Source: Desulfonatronospira sp. (GTDB lineage Bacteria > Desulfobacterota > Desulfovibrionia > Desulfovibrionales > Desulfonatronovibrionaceae). Taken from it: a stretch of DNA of 21,302 bases. Shown here piece after piece: positions 1-7,063 of the stretch (within the stretch, counting starts at the first letter, position 1; the number at the start of each line of letters is the position of its first letter). The stretch covers positions 1 through 21,302 of the forward strand of contig PWSL01000187.1 of the NCBI GenBank assembly GCA_003563255.1, given 5' to 3'. The translations under genes and the position numbers were made by a program. Below the pieces are notes generated by a model, which worked only from the letters and a program-made list of their open reading frames with translations, was not told the origin of the DNA and did no database searches.

Positions 1-581
1 CCGGCGTGGCCCACTTCCATGTGTACATATTGCCTGCCGCGATCTCCGTATCTGCCGGTGGTCCGTTCATATATCCCGGCAATAACCACCACGGCCGGAG
101 CATCCCTCACCGCGGACTGCCCCAGAGCGCTTCGGTGCAGATCCCCCTGGACATTGCCAGCCTTTTCTTTACTCAGCATGTGCTCTTTTGGAAGATAGCG
201 ATAAACGCCTGCTTCCAGGCCCTCCACTTCACCAGCCACCAGGAATACCTCAAGAGGGAACAGCGCCCCGGCGGAAGGAGCAGTGCGAAAATTGCGCTGA
301 GGTCTGTTAACCCCTTGCGCAGCCCACAATAACTGGGCTGCTTGCTCTAGTTTGAGGGGCTTGTCAGCATAGGACCTGGTGGACTTGCGCTTGCTTAAAG
401 CCTGTTCCAGGCTGGTTTCCCCTTCTGTAGTGAATTCAGGCAGTTCCATCTTTTCCTGGGCTGCGGCTTTCTTGAAAAACATACTCTCACCTCCTTGCAG
501 GCTGAATCCGGCCAAAAAACATAGATTCAACCCTACCGTCATCAGAAAAATTTTCCCAGATGTGGCGAATGTCGATGTCAT
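1..581 (-). CDS. SagB-type nitroreductase / ThcOx-family dehydrogenase, 5' part only (3' end beyond the window)
   Basis: This minus-strand frame stays open from 581 to the window edge (193 codons). It reads as the N-terminal half of a SagB-type FMN nitroreductase. Residues about 57-87 carry RKSTRSYADKPL then QLLWAAQGVN, followed by RTAPSAGALFPLEVF, GVYRYLPKEH and, near the edge, YERTTGRYGDRGRQYVHME; these blocks are typical of the family, which binds flavin and oxidises or reduces small substrates or peptides. Two starts are possible in the same frame. The ATG at 581 has GGGAGGT six bases upstream and gives a hydrophobic stretch (FLMTVGLNLCFLAGF) that looks like a signal peptide. The ATG at 482 has a very strong AAGGAGGTGAG and would make a cytoplasmic protein. 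I prefer 581 because the promoter lies about 34 bases upstream and many relatives are exported, but 482 is credible. The gene is divergent from the flagellar operon and probably unrelated to it. The substrate cannot be inferred. Confidence 0.85.
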   Translation of the reverse strand, partial: MTSTFATSGKIFLMTVGLNLCFLAGFSLQGGESMFFKKAAAQEKMELPEFTTEGETSLEQALSKRKSTRSYADKPLKLEQAAQLLWAAQGVNRPQRNFRTAPSAGALFPLEVFLVAGEVEGLEAGVYRYLPKEHMLSKEKAGNVQGDLHRSALGQSAVRDAPAVVVIAGIYERTTGRYGDRGRQYVHMEVGHA

Positions 582-621
582 AATTAACCTCCCTGGTCTG
601 TATGATTGGATTATTTTTATT

Positions 622-649
622 ATTATAACAAGAAGGTCAGGCGGGTCAA
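622..649 (-). promoter_or_regulatory. sigma70-type promoter for the SagB-type gene
   Basis: On the minus strand, TTGACC (plus positions 644-649) is followed after 16 bases by a perfect TATAAT (622-627). The predicted transcript would start near 615, giving a leader of roughly 34 bases before the ATG at 581. The match is close to consensus and nothing else in this short divergent spacer competes with it. Confidence 0.75.
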
Positions 650-679
650 GGAGTTGAGCTAAATGTTGTCAGGCTTTTT

Positions 680-695
680 TGGCCTGTAATTTGCT
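680..695 (+). promoter_or_regulatory. sigma54-type (-24/-12) promoter for the flagellar operon
   Basis: TGGCCTGTAATTTGCT has the invariant GG and GC of a sigma54 site with the required spacing (GG at 681-682, GC at 693-694, ten bases between). It sits directly before flgF, where a sigma54 promoter is expected for middle flagellar genes in many proteobacteria. The predicted start, near 706, leaves a leader of only about 15 bases, so the AGGAGG at 708-713 would lie almost at the 5' end of the message. No enhancer site for the activator was recognised. Confidence 0.65.
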
Positions 696-720
696 TGAAT
701 TCAGCTCAGGAGGAAAAAAT

Positions 721-1506
721 ATGCAGGACGGCATGTACAGCGCGTTTTTCGGGGCCATGAGCCAGGAAGCCAAGATGAATACCATAAGCAACAACCTGGC
801 CAATGTGAATACCACCGGGTACAAACGCGACAAGATAGCCTTTGAGGATGTTTTTATCCGTTACGCCTCGGATTACGGAGATCCCAATATGACCCTGGAA
901 GATCGCCTGCCCTGGCCCGAGTCCAAGTTACGCAGCCAGACCAGGCCCAGTCCTGTTCATCTGGATCTGCAGGACGGGGACATGAAAAAGACCGGCAATC
1001 CTCTGGATTTGGCCATTTCAGGTGAGGGTTTTTTTGAGGTGACGACACCCGAAGGAGAGACGGCCTATACCCGAAATGGATCATTTTTACGTCACCCGGA
1101 TACAGGGCACCTGGTAACGGGCCAAAATTTTGAATTGCAGGGGGAGGGCGGGCCCATTGAAATTCCGGAAAACGCTGCCAGCATTACAGTGGGAGAAAAC
1201 GGCGAAGTCCTGGCAGACGGGGAACTGCTGGATGTTATCCTCCTGACTACATTCACCGATTTAAACGCTCTGGAAAAAAAAGGCAGACAGCTTCTACAGA
1301 TAAAAGATGGAGCGGATTCAGCACCTATACCCGCTGAAACAGCCCGCATTCAGCAGGGGTTCCTGGAAAATTCCAACGTGGACCCGGTATATGAAATGGT
1401 CAATATGATCAGTACCATGCGCAACTTTGAGGCCCTGCAGAAAATGATGACCAGTTCCCATGAAAAGGATCAGCAATTGATCCAGCAGGTGGGCACTGTC
1501 AGATAA
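721..1506 (+). CDS. flgF: FlgF, flagellar proximal rod protein
   Basis: This 261-residue protein belongs to the FlgE/F/G axial family. It starts MQDGMYSAFFGAMSQEAKMN, has the N-terminal rod signature NNLANVNTTGYKR at about 26-38, the mid-domain GNPLDLAISGEGFFEV near 98-113, and the C-terminal coiled-coil segment ending in NMISTMRNFEALQKMM. These helices pack into the axial rod that crosses the periplasm. The frame is open upstream to 679, but the ATG at 721 has AGGAGG seven bases before it, begins where relatives begin, and lies downstream of the predicted sigma54 transcript start. It is first in the operon, 51 bases before flgG; the pair FlgF-FlgG is the usual order. Confidence 0.96.
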   Translation: MQDGMYSAFFGAMSQEAKMNTISNNLANVNTTGYKRDKIAFEDVFIRYASDYGDPNMTLEDRLPWPESKLRSQTRPSPVHLDLQDGDMKKTGNPLDLAISGEGFFEVTTPEGETAYTRNGSFLRHPDTGHLVTGQNFELQGEGGPIEIPENAASITVGENGEVLADGELLDVILLTTFTDLNALEKKGRQLLQIKDGADSAPIPAETARIQQGFLENSNVDPVYEMVNMISTMRNFEALQKMMTSSHEKDQQLIQQVGTVR

Positions 1507-1557
1507 ATGGCATAAATGGATTTTTTTTACATCAGCAAAACAAATGGAGACAGCCTT

Positions 1558-2340
1558 ATGATGCGATCACTCTGGACAGCAGCAACCGGCATGGCCGCCC
1601 AGCAGATGAATATTGACGTTACCGCCAACAACCTGGCCAATGTGAATACAGATGGTTTCAAAAAAAGCCGGGCCCAGTTCGAGGATCTCATGTACCAGAC
1701 CCTGAAGGTAGCGGGTACTGAAAACCTTACCGGCGACAGGATCCCCACAGGCCTGCAGGTGGGTATGGGAACCAACCCCCTGTCGGTACACAAGATATTT
1801 ACCCAGGGTGACTACAAGCAGACCGGCAATCCCCTGGATCTGACCATTGAAGGCGATGGCTTTTTCCAGGTTATAGCCAATGATGAGATCAGATATACCC
1901 GGGCAGGAGCTTTCGAGCCTGACCAGGACGGAAGACTGGTTACTGCAAACGGTTATGCACTGCAGCCTGAGTTCCACATTCCTGAGGATACTGCCAGAGT
2001 GCATGTAAATGAACAGGGAAAAATCATTTGTGTTGACGGTGCTGATGAAGTTCTGGCTGAAGGTGAAATTCCTGTCTACAGGTTTATGAACCCGGCAGGG
2101 CTCAACAGCGCCGGGCGCAACCTCTACTCTGAAACAGAGGCATCAGGCCCGGCCACAGAAGGGGTACCTGGAACTCAGAATTTTGGAAGTATCCGCTCCG
2201 GGGCCCTGGAAAGTTCCAACGTTGAAATCGTGGATGAAATGGTGAACATGATCATAGGTCAAAGGGCCTATGAAATCAATTCCAAGGCCATTCAGACCTC
2301 GGATCAGATGTTGCAGATGGCCAACCAGATGAAGAGGTAG
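1558..2340 (+). CDS. flgG: FlgG, flagellar distal rod protein
   Basis: This 260-residue protein is the distal rod subunit. It begins MMRSLWTAATGMAAQQMNID, carries NNLANVNTDGFKKSR (about 24-38), GNPLDLTIEGDGFFQV near 94-109, and the C-terminal ESSNVEIVDEMVNMIIGQRAYEINSK block shortened here to its key part VDEMVNMIIGQRAYE. The open frame extends upstream to an ATG at 1516, but the added residues do not belong to the family. The ATG at 1558 (immediately followed by a second ATG at 1561) has GGAGA seven bases upstream. The length matches the usual 260-262 residues. It is followed by a 232-bp gap before flgA that holds the palindromic element at 2395-2545. Confidence 0.97.
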   Translation: MMRSLWTAATGMAAQQMNIDVTANNLANVNTDGFKKSRAQFEDLMYQTLKVAGTENLTGDRIPTGLQVGMGTNPLSVHKIFTQGDYKQTGNPLDLTIEGDGFFQVIANDEIRYTRAGAFEPDQDGRLVTANGYALQPEFHIPEDTARVHVNEQGKIICVDGADEVLAEGEIPVYRFMNPAGLNSAGRNLYSETEASGPATEGVPGTQNFGSIRSGALESSNVEIVDEMVNMIIGQRAYEINSKAIQTSDQMLQMANQMKR

Positions 2341-2394
2341 TGTTTTCAGAGGATGAGTCAACAGCGCAAAGCCTGGATTGGGTTGCATAACATT

Positions 2395-2545
2395 TTAACA
2401 CTACAGCGACACTTTATTTAAGCTGGAAGGGGACTGGCTCTTTTGCCGCCGGATAGCCCGGCCGTTTTACGGGTTGAGGTCGGCAAAAGTGCCTGTCCCC
2501 GATGGCCGAGACGAGAATATATCCAAAGTGTCGCTGTAGTGTTAA
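2395..2545. repeat. 151-bp nested palindromic element (MITE-like), 21-bp perfect terminal inverted repeats
   Basis: The two ends are perfect 21-bp inverted repeats (2395-2415 and 2525-2545). The inner 20 bases of the left one read TAACACTACAGCGACACTTT when the outermost T is dropped. The ends are bounded by TTAA, which is itself a palindrome and so could be either part of the repeat or a target duplication. Inside lies a second inverted repeat (2429-2500). The element carries no open frame, so if mobile it would need a transposase encoded elsewhere. It occupies most of the flgG-flgA gap and would form a long hairpin in the flagellar transcript. A further copy of its terminal repeat lies at 21277-21296. 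Confidence 0.85.
2429..2500. repeat. inner REP-like inverted repeat with GGGGAC ends
   Basis: GGGGACTGGCTCTTTTGCCG (2429-2448) pairs with CGGCAAAAGTGCCTGTCCCC (2481-2500), 18 of 20 positions, with a 32-base loop. The GGGGACxGgCxCTTTT arm resembles REP-type palindromes mobilised by RAYT (TnpA_REP) transposases in many genomes; that assignment is from general resemblance only. A different repeat with the same GGGGAC start lies at 18840-18928. Confidence 0.7.
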
Positions 2546-2572
2546 GTAGATAACGGATTTTCTGGTGAAGTT

Positions 2573-3556
2573 ATGGTGAAGTTCAGAAAAATAATAATAA
2601 AGATATGTATCTGCTTTGTTGCAGTCCTGATGATTACGGGGAGTGACTCCGGGATGGCCGGTTCCAGTGAAGGGCTTTTCTGGATCGACGAGCATGTGGC
2701 CATTTCAGGAGACGTAATTACTTTCGGGGATATTGCCACTCCTAGAAATGCCAGGGCTGAACAGTACTGGTCTGACATCAAGGATACCCAGCTCTGGAGG
2801 GCTCCCAATGCCGGGCAACGGATTGTTCTGGACCGGGCCAGAGTGCAGCAGCGCCTGGAGGTGGCCCTGGGAGATTTGGCGCAGGCCAGCATAATTCCCC
2901 GGGAGATTATATTTCAAAGGGGTAGAAGGGTCCTGGATGATGACCACCTGGAGGACATTGTGCGGGATTATATCGGGCCCAGGGTGAATTCATTGGGAGA
3001 GAGAATAGTGTTTCGCGATTTTAGACTTCCATCCCCTATTTTTCTGGAAAGCCCTTACGAGGAAGTAGAGATTGAGACTGTCCGCGATCCAGGTCCGGGA
3101 CGCAACAGCCTGAGGTTTGTAGTCCGCGACGGTCATGGTCAAGTGGTCAGGCGGCACACCGGCAATGTTTTTGTGGATGTCTGGGTCACTGTTGCCTGCG
3201 CGGACCGTCCTCTGAACCGGGGGGACATTATTGAGCCGGGGGACGTCCGTTTTGAGGAAAAAAACCTGGCTTACGTACGCCGCGAAGTGTGGAACGGTCA
3301 GAGTGGTCCCTGGCGCATCAGGTCCAGTATAGGGCAGGGGCAGCCCATTTACAAGAGAAGTCTTGAACCGGTGCCCATGGTCAGCAGAGGAAGCCGTGTG
3401 GACATGGTTTATGAAGGTAATCACCTGACCCTGGTGGTTCCGGGCAAAGTCCTGGAAGACGGCCAGAGAGGCGATCGCATTATGGTCCGCAACATGCAGA
3501 GCAACAAAGAAGTCCGGGCCACTGTCGAGAGCAGCGGCAGGGTCAGCACCAGGTAA
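2573..3556 (+). CDS. flgA: FlgA, P-ring assembly chaperone
   Basis: This 327-residue periplasmic protein fits FlgA, the chaperone that helps FlgI polymerise into the P-ring. It has a basic start and hydrophobic core (MVKFRKIIIKICICFVAVLM) with likely cleavage near residues 26-30. An N-terminal domain follows, then a SAF-type region at about 208-266 with the motif RPLNRGDIIEPGDV and GQPIYKRSLEPVPMV, and a C-terminal beta domain to the end (GKVLEDGQRGDRIMVRN is diagnostic). It is longer than the roughly 220 residues of enterobacterial FlgA because of the extended N-terminal region, as in other FlgA of the long type. The ATG at 2573 has a modest GGTGAAG five bases before it and lies 27 bases after the palindromic element. 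Confidence 0.93.
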   Translation: MVKFRKIIIKICICFVAVLMITGSDSGMAGSSEGLFWIDEHVAISGDVITFGDIATPRNARAEQYWSDIKDTQLWRAPNAGQRIVLDRARVQQRLEVALGDLAQASIIPREIIFQRGRRVLDDDHLEDIVRDYIGPRVNSLGERIVFRDFRLPSPIFLESPYEEVEIETVRDPGPGRNSLRFVVRDGHGQVVRRHTGNVFVDVWVTVACADRPLNRGDIIEPGDVRFEEKNLAYVRREVWNGQSGPWRIRSSIGQGQPIYKRSLEPVPMVSRGSRVDMVYEGNHLTLVVPGKVLEDGQRGDRIMVRNMQSNKEVRATVESSGRVSTR

Positions 3557-3578
3557 TTACGACATAATGGAGTTGAGT

Positions 3579-4286
3579 ATGAATACCTACAAAGTAATAA
3601 TTGTGTTTTTTGCGGCCATTTTCCTGGCAGCCTGCGCCCCGGCGCATAAAAAATCCACCCCTATGCCCTCCTACGGTCCTGAGCAGTACCCTGATCCCGG
3701 TGCCATTACAGAAGCGGATTCTCCATCTCTTTTTCAACCCCATCGCACCCGGTTTTTATTCGGAGACAACCGGGCCAGAAATGTCGGGGATATAGTAACT
3801 GTGCATATTCAAGAATCCTCGGATGCTGAAAGCAGGGCCAATACTGATTACGATAGAAGCAGTGCGATGAATTTCAATTCCATGCCCATAAGTGCTGTAG
3901 CTGGAGGATTTTTCCCCGGAGTTGGACCTGCCGGAACTATGGGGGCTGATCCCAGGGTGTCTTCGGACTCCACAAGCGATTTTGAAGGAGACGGCACCAC
4001 TTCCCGGGGATCGAACGTGCAGGCGAGTATTTCAGCCAGGGTTGTGGAAGTCATGGATGGAGGAGTGATGCACATTGAGGGAGCCAGGCAGATAAAAGTC
4101 AACAATGAAACCCAGATCATCGCGGTCAGGGGGCTGGTACGTTCCAGGGATGTGGATTCCAACAATTCCATTTCTTCCACTCAGCTGGCCGATGCTCAGA
4201 TAGAAATGTACGGGGAAGGCATCCTGGCGGATCAGCAGCGTCCGGGCTGGCTGTCAAGAGCGCTGGGTAAAGTCTGGCCGTTTTAG
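3579..4286 (+). CDS. flgH: FlgH, flagellar L-ring lipoprotein
   Basis: This 235-residue protein is the outer-membrane ring subunit of the basal body. The N-terminus is a lipoprotein signal (VIIVFFAAIFLAAC, lipidated Cys19). Family blocks include LFGDNRARNVGDIVTVHIQE near 57-76, the glycine- and serine-rich middle, and the C-terminal YGEGILADQQRPGWLSRAL ending in VWPF, as in other FlgH. An ATG at 3567 is also in frame, but the ATG at 3579 has GGAG six bases upstream and gives the short basic n-region expected of a lipoprotein. It follows flgA by 22 bases and precedes flgI. Confidence 0.96.
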   Translation: MNTYKVIIVFFAAIFLAACAPAHKKSTPMPSYGPEQYPDPGAITEADSPSLFQPHRTRFLFGDNRARNVGDIVTVHIQESSDAESRANTDYDRSSAMNFNSMPISAVAGGFFPGVGPAGTMGADPRVSSDSTSDFEGDGTTSRGSNVQASISARVVEVMDGGVMHIEGARQIKVNNETQIIAVRGLVRSRDVDSNNSISSTQLADAQIEMYGEGILADQQRPGWLSRALGKVWPF

Positions 4287-4333
4287 GCGCTTAGTATCTG
4301 TTTAACGCCTGCCTAAAAATAGCTGAACAGATA
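4281..4333 (+). other. two interleaved inverted repeats in the flgH-flgI spacer
   Basis: TTTTAGGC (4281-4288, covering the flgH stop codon) pairs with GCCTAAAA (4311-4318). TATCTGTT (4295-4302) pairs with AACAGATA (4326-4333). Because the arms interleave, the two hairpins exclude one another or would form a pseudoknot. No long T-run follows. A role in differential translation or processing of the message is possible but not shown. Confidence 0.4.
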
Positions 4334-4378
4334 TCCGGATAATAATCTTGAAAAAGAGTGCAAAGCGAAGGGCCTTTT

Positions 4379-5491
4379 ATGAATATTACAGGTAAAGTCA
4401 AGGCAATATTCCTGGCGGTTGTGGCGATTTTCGTCCTGGGGATCTGGGACAGTGTGCAGGCGGTGCGCCTGAAAGATGTGGCTACCTTCAGCGGGGTTCG
4501 TGAAAATCAGCTTGTGGGCTACGGACTGGTTGTGGGCCTGGACGGCAGCGGAGACAGTCAGGCATCTCCCTTTACCCTGCGCTCCATGTCAAACATGCTG
4601 GAGGGCATGGGGGTCAGCGTCAATCCTGCTGACCTGCAGCCGGATAATGTGGCCGCAGTAATGGTTACCGCCAGCATGCCCTCCTCGGCCAGGCCCGGGA
4701 GCAAGCTGGACGTAACTGTTTCCTCCATGGGGGATGCAGACAGCCTCCTGGGGGGGGTGCTGATCCAGACTCCCTTGAGCGGGATCGACGGTCAGATTTA
4801 TGCTATCGCCCAGGGACAGCTCACCGTGGGAGGATATTCTGTAGCCGGCGATGCTGCCGAAATTACTACGGGAGTACCTACGGGTGCCAGGATTCCTGGC
4901 GGAGCCACAATTGAAAGGGAGATCCCCTACAGGTTCAACACTCAGAATGAAATCGTGGTCAACCTGAATATGCAGGACTTTTCCACCACGGCCCAGGTAA
5001 CAGAGAGTATAAATGAGCATTTTGGGAGCAACCTGGCCTATGCCGAGGATAATTCCACCATTCGTGTGGATATCCCGGATGGTTTTCGTGGTAATCTGGT
5101 TCCCTTTATGGCTGCCCTGGAACATCTGCAGGTCTCCCCGGACAGCCCCGCCAGGGTGGTGGTGGATGAAAAGACCGGCACCGTGGTCATAGGAGAGCAC
5201 GTGCGCCTGTCAAGAGTAGCCATTTCTCACGGTGCCCTGACGGTTATGGTCAGGGAGGTGCCCGATGTTTTCATGCCCCTGCCCTTTACCGATGCCCCTC
5301 CGGTAATAGTCCCGGAGACGGAAATAGATATTATCGAGGAGGAGCGCCAGTTGAGCATCATCGAGGGTGCCACTATCAACGAGCTGGTGGATGGACTCAA
5401 TGCCATAGGGGCCACCCCCAGGGACCTTATATCCATTTTGCGCACTTTGAAGGCAGCGGGTGCGTTGCACGCTGAACTAGAGGTGATCTGA
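4379..5491 (+). CDS. flgI: FlgI, flagellar P-ring protein
   Basis: This 370-residue protein is the periplasmic ring subunit around the rod. It has a Sec signal (KAIFLAVVAIFVLGI, cleavage probably after VQA at residue 28) and then the mature start VRLKDVATFSGVRENQLVGY followed by GLVVGLDGSGD. The conserved MLEGMGVSVNP, SSMGDADSLLGGVLIQTPL, and C-terminal GATINELVDGLNAIGATPRD blocks are all present, and the length is normal. A GTG at 4358 is in frame, but the ATG at 4379 has GAAGGG six bases before it and gives the usual signal peptide. The stop codon lies two bases before the flgJ start. Confidence 0.97.
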   Translation: MNITGKVKAIFLAVVAIFVLGIWDSVQAVRLKDVATFSGVRENQLVGYGLVVGLDGSGDSQASPFTLRSMSNMLEGMGVSVNPADLQPDNVAAVMVTASMPSSARPGSKLDVTVSSMGDADSLLGGVLIQTPLSGIDGQIYAIAQGQLTVGGYSVAGDAAEITTGVPTGARIPGGATIEREIPYRFNTQNEIVVNLNMQDFSTTAQVTESINEHFGSNLAYAEDNSTIRVDIPDGFRGNLVPFMAALEHLQVSPDSPARVVVDEKTGTVVIGEHVRLSRVAISHGALTVMVREVPDVFMPLPFTDAPPVIVPETEIDIIEEERQLSIIEGATINELVDGLNAIGATPRDLISILRTLKAAGALHAELEVI

Positions 5492-5493
5492 TC

Positions 5494-6582
5494 ATGAGTT
5501 CTATTGTTTCAAACCAGGGAATGGATCAGCTGCAGCAGGGTCTTTCCGGACGCAAGGATGCGACAGTTAAAAATCTGCAGGACAGGTTTGGGTCAGGCAA
5601 TGCCGATAAAAAGGCACTGCGCAAGGCCAGCCAGGAGTTCGAAGCCATATTCATTCAACGCATCTGGGAACAGATGCGTAACACTGTGCCCAAGGACAGC
5701 TACCTGCACAGTGATGAAAAAGAAATGTATATGTCCATGTTTGATGAAAAGATTTCAATTGAGATGGCCAAAAGCGGCGGTATAGGCTTGGCTGATCTGA
5801 TTTTTAACCAGTTGAGCGGACAGGTGGAGAAATCCAATATTGAAGCCAGCACTGATACCCGGCCAAACCGCAATCCTGCCCCGGAAGGGAAAAATTTTCC
5901 TGCCCAGGAAGAAGATAAGAACTCCAGGGATTATATCGAGCACAATCTGCAGGTCCAGAGAATCCTGGACATGAACATTCCATCGGACAGAAAAGCCGAG
6001 ATGCTGGCTGGGCAAATTGAAGCCGCCTTTGGCAGGAATAAGCCTGACCTTCCTGAACTGAAGCCTGATAAAGAAGAACTTGATACTCTGGAGTCCCTGG
6101 AACCAAAGGAGTCCCCGGCACCCCTGGAGTCCGTGGAAGACCCAGGACGACAGGCTTTGCCGCCATTGCAGTGGCCGGTGCAGGGCCGGGTAAGTTCCGG
6201 GTTCGGCTGGCGCGAGGATCCCTTTACAGGGCAACAGACCTGGCATGCTGGAATTGATTTTGCAGTAGAAGAAGGCACACCGGTAAAGGCCAGCTGGCCG
6301 GGTGAAGTTGTTTTTTCTGGCAAGGACGGGGGATACGGCAACAAGGTAATTATACAACATCCTCTGGGATGGAAGAGTGTCTATGCCCACAACAGCAATA
6401 ACCTGGTCGAGGTAGGGGATAAAGTGGACCAGGGCCAGGAAATAGCCATGTCCGGCAACACTGGCAGGTCAACAGGCCCGCACCTGCATTTTGAGATAAG
6501 GCAGGGTGACATGGCCTGGGATCCAAACCTGATTAAGGACAGGATGCTTGCAGGGCTGAATATCGGATACGCCGAATCATAG
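5494..6582 (+). CDS. flgJ: FlgJ-type rod-capping protein fused to an M23 (LytM) peptidase domain
   Basis: This 362-residue protein has two domains. Residues about 38-110 are a FlgJ rod-binding domain (ALRKASQEFEAIFIQRIWEQ, then MYMSMFDEKIS and MAKSGGIGLADLIF). A charged, proline-rich linker of about 100 residues follows. Residues about 225-350 are a peptidase M23 domain with zinc ligands H251 and D255 (HAGID) and H332 (PHLHFE), plus the catalytic histidines H299 (VYAH) and H330, so it should be an active endopeptidase that cuts peptidoglycan cross-links. Enterobacterial FlgJ has a glycoside hydrolase in this place; here a peptidase does the job of opening the wall for the rod. No signal peptide is visible, as for FlgJ exported by the flagellar secretion system. 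The ATG at 5494 has GAGGTGA upstream, inside the end of flgI. Confidence 0.93.
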   Translation: MSSIVSNQGMDQLQQGLSGRKDATVKNLQDRFGSGNADKKALRKASQEFEAIFIQRIWEQMRNTVPKDSYLHSDEKEMYMSMFDEKISIEMAKSGGIGLADLIFNQLSGQVEKSNIEASTDTRPNRNPAPEGKNFPAQEEDKNSRDYIEHNLQVQRILDMNIPSDRKAEMLAGQIEAAFGRNKPDLPELKPDKEELDTLESLEPKESPAPLESVEDPGRQALPPLQWPVQGRVSSGFGWREDPFTGQQTWHAGIDFAVEEGTPVKASWPGEVVFSGKDGGYGNKVIIQHPLGWKSVYAHNSNNLVEVGDKVDQGQEIAMSGNTGRSTGPHLHFEIRQGDMAWDPNLIKDRMLAGLNIGYAES

Positions 6583-6592
6583 GAGGTGCTGG

Positions 6593-7063
6593 ATGGATAT
6601 AATGGCCGCACTGAAACGCCAGAAACTGGCATTGAAGCTTCTTCTTCTGCTTTTACAGGAGGAGTATTCCGCACTGATGAACAATCGTCCTGAAAAGGTG
6701 TCATCCCTTGAATTCTCCCTGCAGGAACTGGTGCGCCAGATGATCCGGGAAAAGGAAGATTTAATCAACACGGTCCAGGGCGCAGGTTTCGACGGTCTTG
6801 GTGATTATATTTCCGGCATGGATGAGGTCGTCAGGCAGCAGTATCTGCAAATGCTTCAGGAATTGGAGCAGGAAGAGAAAAACATGGCCTTGCAGGCAGT
6901 AAAGAACGCTTCTATTGCCCAGGCCTTGTCTCATCAGAGTGCCATGCTGGCCCGGGAGTTTATTGAACAGGCAACCCCCAGGCAGCCCAGCAATTACTCG
7001 GCTGATGGCAGGCGATATAACGATTTCAGCAGGGAAGCCGGTTTTTTCAGGGGGAGAATGTAA
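6593..7063 (+). CDS. flgN: FlgN-family export chaperone
   Basis: This 156-residue, helix-rich protein is probably FlgN, the cytoplasmic chaperone that holds FlgK and FlgL unfolded for export. Its N-terminal two thirds is an all-alpha, leucine- and glutamate-rich coiled coil (LALKLLLLLLQEEYSALMNN, then SLEFSLQELVRQMIREKEDL), as in the family, and the C-terminal 30 residues are polar and probably flexible. Sequence conservation in this family is weak, so the call relies on fold character, size and position directly before flgK. The start has AGGAGGTG four bases upstream. The stop overlaps the flgK start (TAATG), which suggests translational coupling of chaperone and cargo. Confidence 0.82.
   Translation: MDIMAALKRQKLALKLLLLLLQEEYSALMNNRPEKVSSLEFSLQELVRQMIREKEDLINTVQGAGFDGLGDYISGMDEVVRQQYLQMLQELEQEEKNMALQAVKNASIAQALSHQSAMLAREFIEQATPRQPSNYSADGRRYNDFSREAGFFRGRM

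Noticed and set aside
319..341. Hairpin GCAGCCCA / TGGGCTGC that looks like a terminator stem
   Set aside because: It lies inside the SagB-type coding region, encodes QLLWAAQG, and has no T-run.
2395..2545. CRISPR-like repeat unit
   Set aside because: There are two inverted copies around one spacer, not a direct-repeat array, and no cas gene is near.
5602..5609. GCCGATAA, a perfect sigma28 -10 sequence, inside flgJ
   Set aside because: The sequence 11 bases upstream does not resemble the -35 TAAAGTTT, and the site is in the middle of a coding region.
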